Notes: generated from the letters alone by a model not told the origin. A stretch of 64,000 bases of DNA from a bacterium (GCA_016124945.1 WGMT01000048.1:131501-195500), one strand, 5' to 3'. Shown: positions 54,596 to 62,682, counted from the first letter of the stretch. Translations and numbers: made by a program.

Positions 54596-56131
54596 ATGAA
54601 AGAACGTTTTGTCTCGTGGGGACGCTGTCTCTGGGCAATCGTTGGCGGCGTCAGCATCCGTGTCAAAGTGCTCGGCATTGTGCTGGGCGTCATTGTCCTA
54701 TTGAGCGCGTTTGTGATTGTGCAAATGCGCAGCGTCCTCACCGATAAACTACTCGATGAATTGGCTGCGCAGGGGACCTCTATTGCCGATTCCATTGCGT
54801 ACGAAATTGCTAGCATCGGCATGCAAGCCGATCCGGCGACGCTCAATTTCTACCTGCTCAATCGGCAGATCCACTATTCGTCCAGTAGTCACAACACGCT
54901 GGTTACCTACATCTACGTCGAAGACAGCGCGGATGGGGCGATCCTCGGCGCAGCAGGTGACATGTCCTTGGCCGATGATGAAGCCGTCGCCCCGCTTGCG
55001 ACGCATGCACATGGCCTTAGCACCGTTGAGGTGGGCCCTTCGTTCGTCGAAGTGGCGGTGCCTCTCCCCAACAGCAACGATCTTTTGCACATGGCATTGG
55101 CGCGGACAAACATTGAGGCTACCGTCCGCTCGGTGACGATGCAACTGCTGGCCATTACGCTGCTGATGATGGCTGTTGGTTTTGCTGCGGCCATCTTCCT
55201 CACCTGGATTTTGGCGCGGCCACTGCTGGGCCTGGTATCGGCGACGCAGTCTGTGGCGCAAGGTGATCTGTCACGGCGCGTGCCGCGCTGGGCAAATGAC
55301 GAGATTGGAGAGCTTTCCACCGCGTTTAACCAAATGGTGGAATCACTGGCGCGGGCAGAAAAGGAACGCTCCGCCCAGGCGAAACAACGTGAACGTTATG
55401 TCAGCGGTGTGATTCTAGCCCAGGAAAGTGAACGCCGACGCATTGCTCGCGAACTGCACGACAGCACCAGCCAATCGCTCACCTCTCTGTTGGTGGGGCT
55501 GCAAAATCTCAAAGCGGCCGCCACGGATCCGCGCTTGGAACCGAAGATTGATGAACTACGACAGGTGGTAAGCGGCACATTGGAAGAAGTGCGTGCACTC
55601 TCGTGGCGATTGCGTCCTAGCGCGCTGGATGATCTGGGGTTGCAGGTGGCATTGCAGCACCACATCGAAGACTTCTGTCAACGTTATGGGGTGCAGGTGG
55701 ACTATGTTGTACGCGGTCTGGTTGACCGCCTGCCGCCCGAGATGGAGACAAGCATCTATCGCATAGTGCAAGAGGGGCTGACCAACATTGCCCGCTATGC
55801 CGACGCCACCCATGCCAGTGTCATTGTCGGCTACCGCCACAACATGATCCGTGTCATCATCGAAGACAATGGCGTGGGTTTTGATCCAGGCATCGTACAC
55901 ACCAAAAACAAAAGCCTTGGCTTACAGGGCATTCGGGAGCGCGCCGGTCTCTTTGACGGTAGCCTCACCATCGAATCGAAACCTGGCAGCGGCACAAGCT
56001 TGTTTGTCGAAATTCCCTATTCAGCCGAAGCCCCCGGTTCAGCCGAAGCCCCCGGTTCAGCCGAAGCCCCCGGTTCAACCGAAGTCCCAGATTCAGCCGA
56101 AGTCTCTTATGCAAGCGAAAGCGTAGCCTGA
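54596..56131 (+). CDS. NarL-type sensor histidine kinase
   Basis: 511 residues (a TTG two codons upstream is possible). Membrane helix 1 about 22-44, an extracytoplasmic sensor of ~135 residues, helix 2 about 183-206, HAMP (about 205-258), HisKA_3 dimerisation domain with phospho-acceptor H288 in RELHDSTSQSLTSLL, and HATPase_c (MIRVIIEDNGVGFDP, SLGLQGIRERAGLFDG). The last ~34 residues are SAEAPG hexapeptide repeats encoded by 18-bp tandem repeats, outside any domain. Followed after 5 nt by its response regulator. Signal unknown. Confidence 0.92.
   Translation: MKERFVSWGRCLWAIVGGVSIRVKVLGIVLGVIVLLSAFVIVQMRSVLTDKLLDELAAQGTSIADSIAYEIASIGMQADPATLNFYLLNRQIHYSSSSHNTLVTYIYVEDSADGAILGAAGDMSLADDEAVAPLATHAHGLSTVEVGPSFVEVAVPLPNSNDLLHMALARTNIEATVRSVTMQLLAITLLMMAVGFAAAIFLTWILARPLLGLVSATQSVAQGDLSRRVPRWANDEIGELSTAFNQMVESLARAEKERSAQAKQRERYVSGVILAQESERRRIARELHDSTSQSLTSLLVGLQNLKAAATDPRLEPKIDELRQVVSGTLEEVRALSWRLRPSALDDLGLQVALQHHIEDFCQRYGVQVDYVVRGLVDRLPPEMETSIYRIVQEGLTNIARYADATHASVIVGYRHNMIRVIIEDNGVGFDPGIVHTKNKSLGLQGIRERAGLFDGSLTIESKPGSGTSLFVEIPYSAEAPGSAEAPGSAEAPGSTEVPDSAEVSYASESVA
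56020..56109. repeat. Five 18-bp tandem repeats in the kinase 3' end
   Basis: Three exact copies of TTCAGCCGAAGCCCCCGG and two diverged ones, in frame, encoding repeated SAEAPG. Copy-number change would keep the frame. Confidence 0.95.
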
Positions 56132-56136
56132 CGACC

Positions 56137-56790
56137 ATGCCCGAAGACGTTTTTCGTATCCTCATCGCCGATGACCATGCTATCCTCCGTTCGGGGTTGC
56201 GTCTGCTCATTGACGCTCAACCGAACCTTCAGGTGATTGGCGAAGCCGGCGACGGCGACGAAGCATTGGCGCTTGCGCGCGAACTCCGCCCCGATCTGCT
56301 CCTCCTCGATCTGAGCATGCCCGGCGGCGACGGTCTTGGTGCTATCCCCAAACTGCGGGCAGAGGTGCCACAGGTCCGCATCCTTGTGCTCACCATGCAC
56401 GACGATGCCACCCATCTACGCCAGGCGCTCGACGCCGGTGCATCGGGCTACGTCCTCAAGAACGCGGTGGATCAAGAGCTGTTGATGGCGATCCGCGCTG
56501 TCCGCCGCGGTGAGACCTACGTCCACTCGGCCATGACGCAGAAATTGGTGGAATCGCTTACGCAGCCGACCACTGCTGATCCTGCTGACCCGTGGCAAGC
56601 GCTTTCTGAGCGGGAATTTGAGGTGATGAAACTGGTGGCGCTGGGTTACACCAATGCCGAAATCGCCGAGGAGATCCACCTCAGCATCAAGACAGTGGAA
56701 AGCTACCGCGCCCGCGGCATGGAAAAACTTACCCTGGAGACGCGCGCTCAGCTCGTCCAATCCGCGCTCAAACATGGTCACCTTGAATAG
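56137..56790 (+). CDS. NarL/FixJ-family response regulator
   Basis: 217 residues. Receiver domain with acidic pocket D12/D13, phosphorylation site D58 (LLLLDLSMPGGDGL), switch Thr in VLTMHDD and Lys in YVLKNAV. C-terminal LuxR-type helix-turn-helix (LSEREFEVMKLVALGYTNAEIAEEIHLSIKTVESYRARGMEKL). Cognate partner of the upstream kinase by adjacency. Target genes unknown. Confidence 0.94.
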   Translation: MPEDVFRILIADDHAILRSGLRLLIDAQPNLQVIGEAGDGDEALALARELRPDLLLLDLSMPGGDGLGAIPKLRAEVPQVRILVLTMHDDATHLRQALDAGASGYVLKNAVDQELLMAIRAVRRGETYVHSAMTQKLVESLTQPTTADPADPWQALSEREFEVMKLVALGYTNAEIAEEIHLSIKTVESYRARGMEKLTLETRAQLVQSALKHGHLE

Positions 56791-56791
56791 T

Positions 56792-56864
56792 GGAGATTAG
56801 GGGATTGGGCGATTAGGGATCGTGTACTCAACACGATCCCTAATCCCTTAATCGCCTAATCTCC
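56792..56864. terminator. Long hairpin after the two-component operon
   Basis: 34-nt arms 56792-56825 (GGAGATTAGGGGATTGGGCG...) and 56831-56864 are almost perfectly complementary around the loop ACTCA. No T tract follows, so factor-independent termination is doubtful; it is the cleanest member of the gattaggg family of spacer repeats. Confidence 0.8.
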
Positions 56865-57024
56865 TGCTCGCCACCTGACCAGCATCGCGCAGGGTAAACC
56901 CTGGCAAACTTTCCCCAATCAAGCGGGTTTTGCCTGCTTCCGACTCTCCCTGAACGGCGCTAAGATAGTGCCATCGAAAGCAAAATATTCACCGACAAAT
57001 ATTCACCTAACAGGGAGAATTCAA

Positions 57025-57630
57025 ATGTTAAACGTATTCAAACAAGAACGACTCAGTGGCATCGAAGAACCTGCTTTTGTCAAAACCTTGTTCAATGATG
57101 TGCGCTTCTCGATTGTCTGGTTGGTGTTACGTGTCTGGCTCGGCTGGCAGTGGATCCAATCGGGTCTGGGTAAGATCGAAAACCCAGCCTGGGTGCAAAC
57201 AGGCGACGCCCTGAAGGGCTACTGGACCAACGCTGTTGTCATCCCAGAAACTGGACGTGCGGCAATCTCATTCGACTGGTACCGTTCGTTCATCCAGTTG
57301 CTGCTCGACACACAGTCTTACACATGGTTTGCCAAACTCGTGGTTTACGGTGAAGTGGCCATCGGTATCGCCCTCATCGTCGGCGCATTCGTGGGCATCG
57401 CCGCCTTTGCAGGCGCATTCATGAACTGGAACTTCATGATGGCCGGTTCTGCCAGCAGCAACCCGATGCTCTTTGTGATTGCCCTCGCCCTTATCTTCGC
57501 CTGGAAGACCGCCGGTTACTTCGGTGCAGACTTCTTCCTGCTGCGCTGGCTGGGCACCCCGTGGAACCGAAGGCAAGCGTCCTCTGCTCGACCTGATGTA
57601 GCACTGGGTCGGTCCGGTGGAGACGACTGA
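57025..57630 (+). CDS. DoxX-family membrane protein
   Basis: 201 residues from the ATG with GGGAGA upstream. About four helices with DoxX/DoxD features: RVWLGWQWIQSGLGKIENPAWV, VYGEVAIGIALIVGAFVGIAAFAGAFMNWNFMMAGSAS, FAWKTAGYFGADFFLLRWLG. Members include the thiosulfate:quinone oxidoreductase small subunit and uncharacterised redox membrane proteins; no thiosulfate genes are near, so the role is open. Monocistronic with its own terminator. Confidence 0.85.
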   Translation: MLNVFKQERLSGIEEPAFVKTLFNDVRFSIVWLVLRVWLGWQWIQSGLGKIENPAWVQTGDALKGYWTNAVVIPETGRAAISFDWYRSFIQLLLDTQSYTWFAKLVVYGEVAIGIALIVGAFVGIAAFAGAFMNWNFMMAGSASSNPMLFVIALALIFAWKTAGYFGADFFLLRWLGTPWNRRQASSARPDVALGRSGGDD

Positions 57631-57665
57631 ACGATTCCAAAGAATCAGTAGCAACAGTCAACGAA

Positions 57666-57698
57666 GAGGAGCCTCCTACTTGGGGGCTCCTCTTTTTT
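57666..57698 (+). terminator. Intrinsic terminator after the DoxX gene
   Basis: 11-bp stem GAGGAGCCTCC / GGGGGCTCCTC with a short loop, followed by T6 (57693-57698). Confidence 0.95.
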
Positions 57699-57743
57699 AT
57701 ATCTGCCGACCTTGGTGTGTCCAACAACGTCCCTCAATGCTGC

Positions 57744-57749
57744 TATAAT
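57744..57749 (+). promoter_or_regulatory. -10 box upstream of the CxxC protein gene
   Basis: Perfect TATAAT about 45 bp before the ATG at 57795; no clear -35 partner. Confidence 0.45.
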
Positions 57750-57794
57750 TCGACTTTCCCGAGCCGTTTTGCTGTCTGGAGAAAGGTCTACGCG

Positions 57795-58109
57795 ATGACC
57801 ATGCCGATGCCCGAACTGGGCGGCGGACCTGTCTCATGTGGAAGCTGCAAATTCGCCTTTGGCAACCTATGGTGGCACGACATTGAAGCCGGTCGTCAGG
57901 GCGTTATGACAATGGACGAACACGCCTTGCGCGTCGGTCGCTACGTGATTCGCCACCCACACCGCCATTCCACCGTCATTGCTAAAGGCTGGCGCATGAA
58001 TATGCCGCGCATCCTCACGAGCTGGCTGCCCGACGGCGCCGAAGCCCGTCGCATGGCCGATGAAATGAAGGCACAACGATTAGAAAAGTCACTTGGCACG
58101 ATTGGATAA
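57795..58109 (+). CDS. Small CxxC hypothetical protein
   Basis: 104 residues, ATG with GGAGAAAGG upstream. Not recognised. Near the N-terminus SCGSCKFAFGN contains a CxxC pair, and RHPHRHSTVIAKGW adds histidines, so metal binding is possible. No membrane segment. It precedes a TetR gene after 42 bp. Confidence 0.6.
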   Translation: MTMPMPELGGGPVSCGSCKFAFGNLWWHDIEAGRQGVMTMDEHALRVGRYVIRHPHRHSTVIAKGWRMNMPRILTSWLPDGAEARRMADEMKAQRLEKSLGTIG

Positions 58110-58125
58110 AAGATCACTTTTGCTG

Positions 58126-58145
58126 TACCGTCCAGACGGTATAGT
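58126..58145 (+). promoter_or_regulatory. TetR operator overlapping its own -10 box
   Basis: Perfect 16-bp palindrome TACCGTCCAGACGGTA (58126-58141) runs into a TATAGT -10 element (58140-58145). The ATG follows after 6 nt. This is a textbook position for TetR autorepression and predicts a leaderless mRNA. Confidence 0.8.
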
Positions 58146-58151
58146 AAATCT

Positions 58152-58697
58152 ATGAACACGAACAATCGTCGTTACGAAATCCTAGAAGCGGCGGCGCAGG
58201 TCGTGCTGGCACAAGGAGCTGCTCACCTAACGCTTGATGCCGTTGCGCAGAGGGCAGGCGTTAGCAAAGGTGGGCTGCTCTACCATTTCCCCAACAAAGA
58301 ATCGTTGATCGCCGGCATGTTGGATCTTTACCTGGACGACTTTGAAGGGCGGATCGAGGCTGCGCTGTCCACCTTGCCAGATGGGGAACCTGGCGGCTGG
58401 TTGAGGGCGTATGTCCAGGCGAGCTTTGATGAGCAACTGGAAAATCCGGCGCTGATTGCCGGCGTCATCGCTGCCGTCGTTGACAACCCGGCGCTGTTGA
58501 CACAAGTCCGTTTGCGCTACACCGACTGGCTGAACAAGAGCATTGCGTCGGGTGTGTCACGGCAGACAACGGTGCTCGTGCTCCAGGCGACAGATGGGCT
58601 TTGGTATGCCGAGTTGATTGGCATCAACTTGTTGGATGCAGTGGATCGGTTGGGGATGCGCAGCAGATTGTTGCAACTAATTGAAGATGAATTGTGA
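58152..58697 (+). CDS. TetR/AcrR-family repressor
   Basis: 181 residues. N-terminal helix-turn-helix: YEILEAAAQVVLAQGAAHLTLDAVAQRAGVSKGGLLYHFPNKESLIAGML. The C-terminal ligand-binding domain is of the TetR_C_37-like short type. A palindromic operator lies over its promoter. It is followed after 55 bp by a small multidrug export protein, the probable second target. Confidence 0.93.
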   Translation: MNTNNRRYEILEAAAQVVLAQGAAHLTLDAVAQRAGVSKGGLLYHFPNKESLIAGMLDLYLDDFEGRIEAALSTLPDGEPGGWLRAYVQASFDEQLENPALIAGVIAAVVDNPALLTQVRLRYTDWLNKSIASGVSRQTTVLVLQATDGLWYAELIGINLLDAVDRLGMRSRLLQLIEDEL

Positions 58698-58705
58698 CGA
58701 TAGAC

Positions 58706-58725
58706 TACGTGACCTGTGCAGTTAC
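58706..58725 (+). promoter_or_regulatory. Copy of a dispersed 20-bp motif
   Basis: TACGTGACCTGTGCAGTTAC differs at two positions from TACATGACCTGTACAGTTAC, which occurs at 52268-52287 and 62626-62645. All three lie on the coding strand a short distance upstream of a gene. Confidence 0.6.
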
Positions 58726-58752
58726 CAAAAATTTTAGATAGAGGTAGGTAAC

Positions 58753-59196
58753 ATGGATCTGTTCGAGTACATTGTGCGAGCGGCCGGGGCCTGGTTTGTG
58801 GGTTTCTTCCCATTGGCGGAGATCTATGTGGCGATCCCCGCGGCAATGGCCACCGGCCTCGACCCGGTGTCGGTGGTGATCTGGTCTGTGTTCGGCAACT
58901 TTACGCCGCTGCTACTGATCCACTTCTTCTACGAACGAATGATGCAGAATGAGCGCGTCCGCGGATGGTTGCAGCGGCTCTACTCGCCTAAGTTCAAAGA
59001 AAACGTCGACAAACATGGCGTTTGGTTTGTGCTCTTGGCAACGCCGTGGACAGGCGTTTGGGCAATGGGTGTCACGGCGAAGCTGCTGGGGATGAATGCG
59101 CGGACGCTACTCTGGTCGTCGTTTGCCAGTATTCTCGTCTACGGCATTGTCCTGACGTGGATGATCCAGGCAGGAATATCGGTTGTGAGTGGTTAG
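58753..59196 (+). CDS. Small multidrug export protein (COG2426)
   Basis: 147 residues, AGAGGTAGG upstream. Four hydrophobic segments; family features FFPLAEIYVAIPAAMATGLDPVSVVIWSVFGNFTPLLLI and KHGVWFVLLATPWTGVWAMGVTAKLLGMN. The annotation of the family as multidrug exporter (PF06695) rests on weak evidence. Placed behind a TetR repressor, consistent with efflux. Confidence 0.85.
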   Translation: MDLFEYIVRAAGAWFVGFFPLAEIYVAIPAAMATGLDPVSVVIWSVFGNFTPLLLIHFFYERMMQNERVRGWLQRLYSPKFKENVDKHGVWFVLLATPWTGVWAMGVTAKLLGMNARTLLWSSFASILVYGIVLTWMIQAGISVVSG

Positions 59197-59219
59197 CACC
59201 ACAACATGATTGTATGGGG

Positions 59220-59510
59220 CTATTCAAACACCTTGACTTCGGTATCGAGTCGGTCGCCCAGCACCATTTTGGCCATTTCCACCTCATAATGGGTCTGAAT
59301 GCCCGTCCAGAATTCTACCGACATGCCAAAGTAACGTGCCAATCGGATCGCTGTGTCTGCACTGATGCCCCTTTCCCCGCGTACGATGCGGTTGATGCGC
59401 ATGGCAGGCACACCAATGTCCTGGGCCAACTTATACTGACTGATGCCCAACGGTGCCAGGAATTCCTCCTGCAATATCTCGCCAGGATGGATCGGTGGAT
59501 ACTCTCTCAT
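59220..59510 (-). CDS. higA: HigA-family antitoxin
   Basis: 96 residues with AAGGTG upstream. VapI/HigA form of XRE helix-turn-helix: PPIHPGEILQEEFLAPLGISQYKLAQDIGVPAMRINRIVRGERGISADTAIRLARYFGMSVEFW. Second gene of the module, 21 nt behind the toxin, the usual higBA order. It binds the operator upstream of higB and neutralises HigB. Confidence 0.93.
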   Translation of the reverse strand: MREYPPIHPGEILQEEFLAPLGISQYKLAQDIGVPAMRINRIVRGERGISADTAIRLARYFGMSVEFWTGIQTHYEVEMAKMVLGDRLDTEVKVFE

Positions 59511-59516
59511 TGTGTC

Positions 59517-59540
59517 ACCTTAATGATAACCTTAATGATA
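59517..59540. repeat. 12-bp tandem duplication at the higB/higA junction
   Basis: Two exact copies of ACCTTAATGATA (59517-59528 and 59529-59540). On the minus strand they contain the last HigB codons and stop, and the second copy supplies the higA ribosome binding site. Confidence 0.85.
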
Positions 59541-59813
59541 ATCGACAATCGTGACCGCGTAGACGCCGTCATCTCGCCATTCAAAGCAGATCCGCCACTG
59601 ATCGTTGATGCGGATGCTGTGCTGTCCGCTTCTTTCGCCTTTGAGCGCTTCTAGCCGATTCGCAGGAGGCGTACGTAAGTCGTTGAGTGAAGCCGAACGA
59701 TGCAACATGATCAGTTTCCGTTCTGCAACGCGCTGGATATCCTGTGGCAGTTTCCGTGAAAACTGACCATTGAACACTTTTTCGGTCTCGCTATCACCGA
59801 ACGACTTGATCAT
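59532..59813 (-). CDS. higB: HigB-type mRNA interferase toxin (RelE superfamily)
   Basis: 93 residues from the ATG at 59813 (MIKSFGDSETEKVFNG). HigB/YgiN pattern: SRKLPQDIQRVAERKLIMLHRSASLNDLRTPPANRLEALKGERSGQHSIRINDQWRICFEWRDDGVYAVTIVDYH, with the conserved basic residues and terminal YH. Ribosome-dependent mRNA cleavage is the known activity. The ATG begins 6 nt behind a TATCAT box, so the mRNA is probably leaderless. Confidence 0.93.
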   Translation of the reverse strand: MIKSFGDSETEKVFNGQFSRKLPQDIQRVAERKLIMLHRSASLNDLRTPPANRLEALKGERSGQHSIRINDQWRICFEWRDDGVYAVTIVDYH

Positions 59814-59819
59814 AGCCGT

Positions 59820-59848
59820 ATGATAACCTTTAGGGTTATGGCTGTCAA
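59820..59848 (-). promoter_or_regulatory. higBA promoter with operator in the spacer
   Basis: Minus strand: perfect TTGACA (59848-59843), 17-bp spacer, TATCAT (59825-59820). The palindrome ATAACC-N5-GGTTAT (59823-59839) fills the spacer and overlaps -10, the expected place for HigA autorepression. Confidence 0.85.
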
Positions 59849-59869
59849 TCACTTATTGAGATGCTTGGT

Positions 59870-59898
59870 GGTCAGACAGTGCCTGGCACTGTTTGACC
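59870..59898. promoter_or_regulatory. 29-bp near-perfect palindrome upstream of uxaC
   Basis: GGTCAGACAGTGCC-T-GGCACTGTTTGACC, one mismatch. It lies 115 bp before the uxaC start and about 57 bp behind higB's start on the other side. Could be an operator of a uronate-responsive regulator or a small dispersed palindrome. Confidence 0.55.
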
Positions 59899-60012
59899 TG
59901 ATTATGAAGTGTACCCGTTGTCCTCTCCATATTGACGGTTCCCTCATCCCGTATTACGATCAACCAGACGTAGTCTGCATTCATCCTCCCCACACTTTCT
60001 GATAGGAGAAAG

Positions 60013-61431
60013 ATGATGGCTCCACTGGAACGCCCCGCCTGGCGTTATTTTTCGTCTGATCCGGCGCAGCGTCGCGTTGCCCAGGATCTGTACGAGACAG
60101 TCGCCGATCTGCCCTTGATCTGCCCGCATGGGCATGTGGACCCGCGACTCTTTGCCGATCCCGACTACACCTTTGGTTCGCCCACCGAACTGTTGTTGAT
60201 TCCCGATCATTACATCTTTCGCATGCTCTACTCACAGGGCATTTCACTGGAAGAACTGGGCATTCCGCGCAGTGACGGCGGCCCCACCGAGACAGATCAC
60301 CGCAAGATCTGGCAGATCTTCGCCGATCACATTCACCTCTTCTGGGGCACGCCCACCGGCGTCTGGCTCCAGGACGAGTTACACGACGTCTTCGGCGTCA
60401 CCGAAAAGCTGACAGGCGCCAACGCGCAAGAAATTTACGATCACATCGACGTCAAGTTGCGTTCGCCAGAGTTCAACCCGCGCCGCATGTACGAACGCTT
60501 CAATATCGAGGTCCTCTGCACCACGGATGCCGCCACTGACACGCTCACCCATCATAAGGCCATCCAGGCATCAGGTTGGCAGGCGACGATTCGACCCACC
60601 TTCCGGCCCGATGCCGTCGTGAACGTGGACATGGCCGGCTGGGGGCAGGCCATTGACCAGCTCAGCGCCGTCTCTGGTGTGGACGTGCGCGACTACCGCT
60701 CGTACATTCGCGCCTTGGAAGAACGGCGCGCCTTCTTCCGCGACATGGGCGCCACCGCCACCGACCACGCCGCCTTTACCGCCTACACCGAGATCCTCAG
60801 CCCCACCGAGGCAGACGCCATCTTTCAGCGGGCGCGCAAGGGCGAAGCCAGCGCCGACGACGCCCGCCGTTTCACCGGCCACATGCTCACCGAAATGGCG
60901 CGCATGAGCATCGAAGACGGCCTGGTGATGCAGATGCATGTTGGTTCGTTCCGCAACCACATCCCCGACCTTTTCGCTCGCTTCGGGCGTGACATGGGCG
61001 CGGACATTCCCATCAGCAGCGAATTCACGCGCAACCTCAAGCCGCTGCTGGATCACTACGGCACCAACCGCGATCTGACGCTTGTCCTCTTTAACCTGGA
61101 CGAAACCACCTACGGTCGCGAACTGGCCCCGCTGGCCGGCGTCTACCCCAGCCTCATCCTCGGGCCGCCGTGGTGGTTCTTCGACAGCCTCAACGGCATC
61201 CGTCGCTTCTTTGATCTGGTGATGGAGACGGCAGGGATCTACAACACCGCCGGCTTTAACGACGACACCCGCGCCTATCCGTCCATCCCCGCGCGTCATG
61301 ACCTGTGGCGGCGCGCCGCCAGCGACTGGGTTGCCAGTCTCGTCACCCGCGCCCTGGTAGACGAAGAAGACGCCCGGCAGATGGTGCGGGCGCTGTCGTA
61401 TGATCTGGCGAAGAAGACGTACAAACTATAG
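60013..61431 (+). CDS. uxaC: Uronate isomerase
   Basis: 472 residues (a second ATG follows immediately); TAGGAGAAAG upstream. UxaC of the amidohydrolase superfamily: LPLICPHGHVDPRLFADPDYTFGSPTELLLIPDHYIFRML (metal His pair HGH), later MQMHVGSFRN, GADIPISSEFTRNLKPLLD and the C-terminal VYPSLILGPPWWFFDSLNGIRRF. It converts D-glucuronate to D-fructuronate (and galacturonate to tagaturonate). First of three same-strand sugar metabolism genes. Confidence 0.94.
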   Translation: MMAPLERPAWRYFSSDPAQRRVAQDLYETVADLPLICPHGHVDPRLFADPDYTFGSPTELLLIPDHYIFRMLYSQGISLEELGIPRSDGGPTETDHRKIWQIFADHIHLFWGTPTGVWLQDELHDVFGVTEKLTGANAQEIYDHIDVKLRSPEFNPRRMYERFNIEVLCTTDAATDTLTHHKAIQASGWQATIRPTFRPDAVVNVDMAGWGQAIDQLSAVSGVDVRDYRSYIRALEERRAFFRDMGATATDHAAFTAYTEILSPTEADAIFQRARKGEASADDARRFTGHMLTEMARMSIEDGLVMQMHVGSFRNHIPDLFARFGRDMGADIPISSEFTRNLKPLLDHYGTNRDLTLVLFNLDETTYGRELAPLAGVYPSLILGPPWWFFDSLNGIRRFFDLVMETAGIYNTAGFNDDTRAYPSIPARHDLWRRAASDWVASLVTRALVDEEDARQMVRALSYDLAKKTYKL

Positions 61432-61439
61432 GGATTGTG

Positions 61440-61680
61440 ATTTGTAATTCGGGTTGCCGTGGTGAGGTTGTGAATGGGCAGTTGCCAGTGGTCGTGTGAA
61501 GCGGGATTAGGCGATTAAGGGGTTTCTGATCGAGCAGAGAGCGTTGGTGCTCTGGCAAGTCAGCACACCGCCAAGCCCAATCACAAACCAAACACGATCC
61601 CCAATCCCTTAATCGCTCAATCGCCCAATCTCTTCTCAACCTAGTCACCAATCATTAATCCCTAATCACCCCCTCAAGGA
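61440..61680. repeat. Spacer of gattaag/gattggg phrases
   Basis: GCGGGATTAGGCGATTAAGGGG (about 61501-61522) faces CCCCAATCCCTTAATCGC (about 61599-61616) and further ATCGCCCAATC and ACCAATCATTAATCCC units up to 61680. No gene in this 255-bp gap. Confidence 0.75.
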
Positions 61681-61686
61681 GGATCT

Positions 61687-62553
61687 ATGCGTTTCGGCAT
61701 GAGTGGTTGTTTTTTACCCGCGGATATGGACGATGTCACCCCGGCCATGTGTCGGCGGGTGCGTGAGTTGGGCTTTTCGGGGATCTTTACGCGCTTTCGC
61801 GCCAACGATCCCCACACCACGCCCAAAGAGAAGGCGCAGCGGCTGCGCAGCCTGCTGGCCGATGAAGGGGTGAAGCTCTACCAGTCGACGGGCTATTGGC
61901 AGAACATGATCACACCCGACGAGACGGCGCGCCAGGAAGCGGCGAGTACGGTGCGGGCGGCGCTGCAACTGGCAGGCTGGATGGGCGCCCGTGGCATCGA
62001 CACCGGCCCTGGCTCTATGAACCCTGCCGGCCCCTGGTACCCGCACCCCGACAATTGGACGGCGTCGGCGCGGCGTCAACTGGTGAAGACGCTCAAGGAA
62101 TGTGTCTCCGCCGCCGAGGATGCTGGCGTCTTCCTCAGCCTGGAAAGTCACCAACTGGTAACGCTGAAGACGCCCGAAATCACCCTCGAAATCCTGGACG
62201 AAATCGATTCGCCCTGGGTGCGCTGCGACTACGATTCGGCCAACTGGATCACACTGGAAACCGTCTTCGATACCACGTCGGCGTTGAACCATCACTTTGA
62301 TTTGCTGGGGCGGCACATTGTCAGCGCCCACGCCAAGGACATCTGGATCGAGAACAAACTGGCCGTCCACCTGCAAGACGGCTGCCCCGGCAAAGGCAAC
62401 ATGGACTTCAAAACGCTCTTTCGGCGTATCGAAGCGCTCTCACCCGACTACCCCGTCATCGCCGAAGGCAACAGCACCGAGGAACTGCCCGCCGTGGCGC
62501 GGCTCTTCCACGAGACGGCGCAGGCGCTGGAAATAAAGGTGATTTCCGATTGA
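61687..62553 (+). CDS. TIM-barrel sugar isomerase/epimerase
   Basis: 288 residues with an ideal AAGGAGGA site. Xylose-isomerase-like barrel (AP endonuclease 2 superfamily): VRELGFSGIFTRF, LESHQLVTLKTPEITLEILDEI, VRCDYDSANWI, IVSAHAKDIWIE and VIAEGNSTEELPAV supply the metal ligands Glu, Asp, His and Glu in order. It acts on a sugar or keto-acid; next to uxaC and an SDR it probably handles an acid sugar. The exact reaction is unknown. Confidence 0.85.
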   Translation: MRFGMSGCFLPADMDDVTPAMCRRVRELGFSGIFTRFRANDPHTTPKEKAQRLRSLLADEGVKLYQSTGYWQNMITPDETARQEAASTVRAALQLAGWMGARGIDTGPGSMNPAGPWYPHPDNWTASARRQLVKTLKECVSAAEDAGVFLSLESHQLVTLKTPEITLEILDEIDSPWVRCDYDSANWITLETVFDTTSALNHHFDLLGRHIVSAHAKDIWIENKLAVHLQDGCPGKGNMDFKTLFRRIEALSPDYPVIAEGNSTEELPAVARLFHETAQALEIKVISD

Positions 62554-62673
62554 CGATTTACGATTATCGTCAATCGAAAATCGTCAATCGGAAATCGTAA
62601 GTAACTATACAGCCACGCAAACCCCTACATGACCTGTACAGTTACAATCGTCAATCAAAAATCGTAAATCAAA
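62550..62673. repeat. Spacer of acgattt/aatcgt units with the 31-bp dispersed repeat
   Basis: Units such as GATTTCCGATTGACGATTTACG are inverted as CGTCAATCGGAAATCG (about 62583-62598). An exact copy of the 31-bp sequence also found at 52257-52287 is at 62615-62645, followed by another AATCGTCAATC unit. Confidence 0.85.
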
Positions 62674-62682
62674 GGATCCTCC

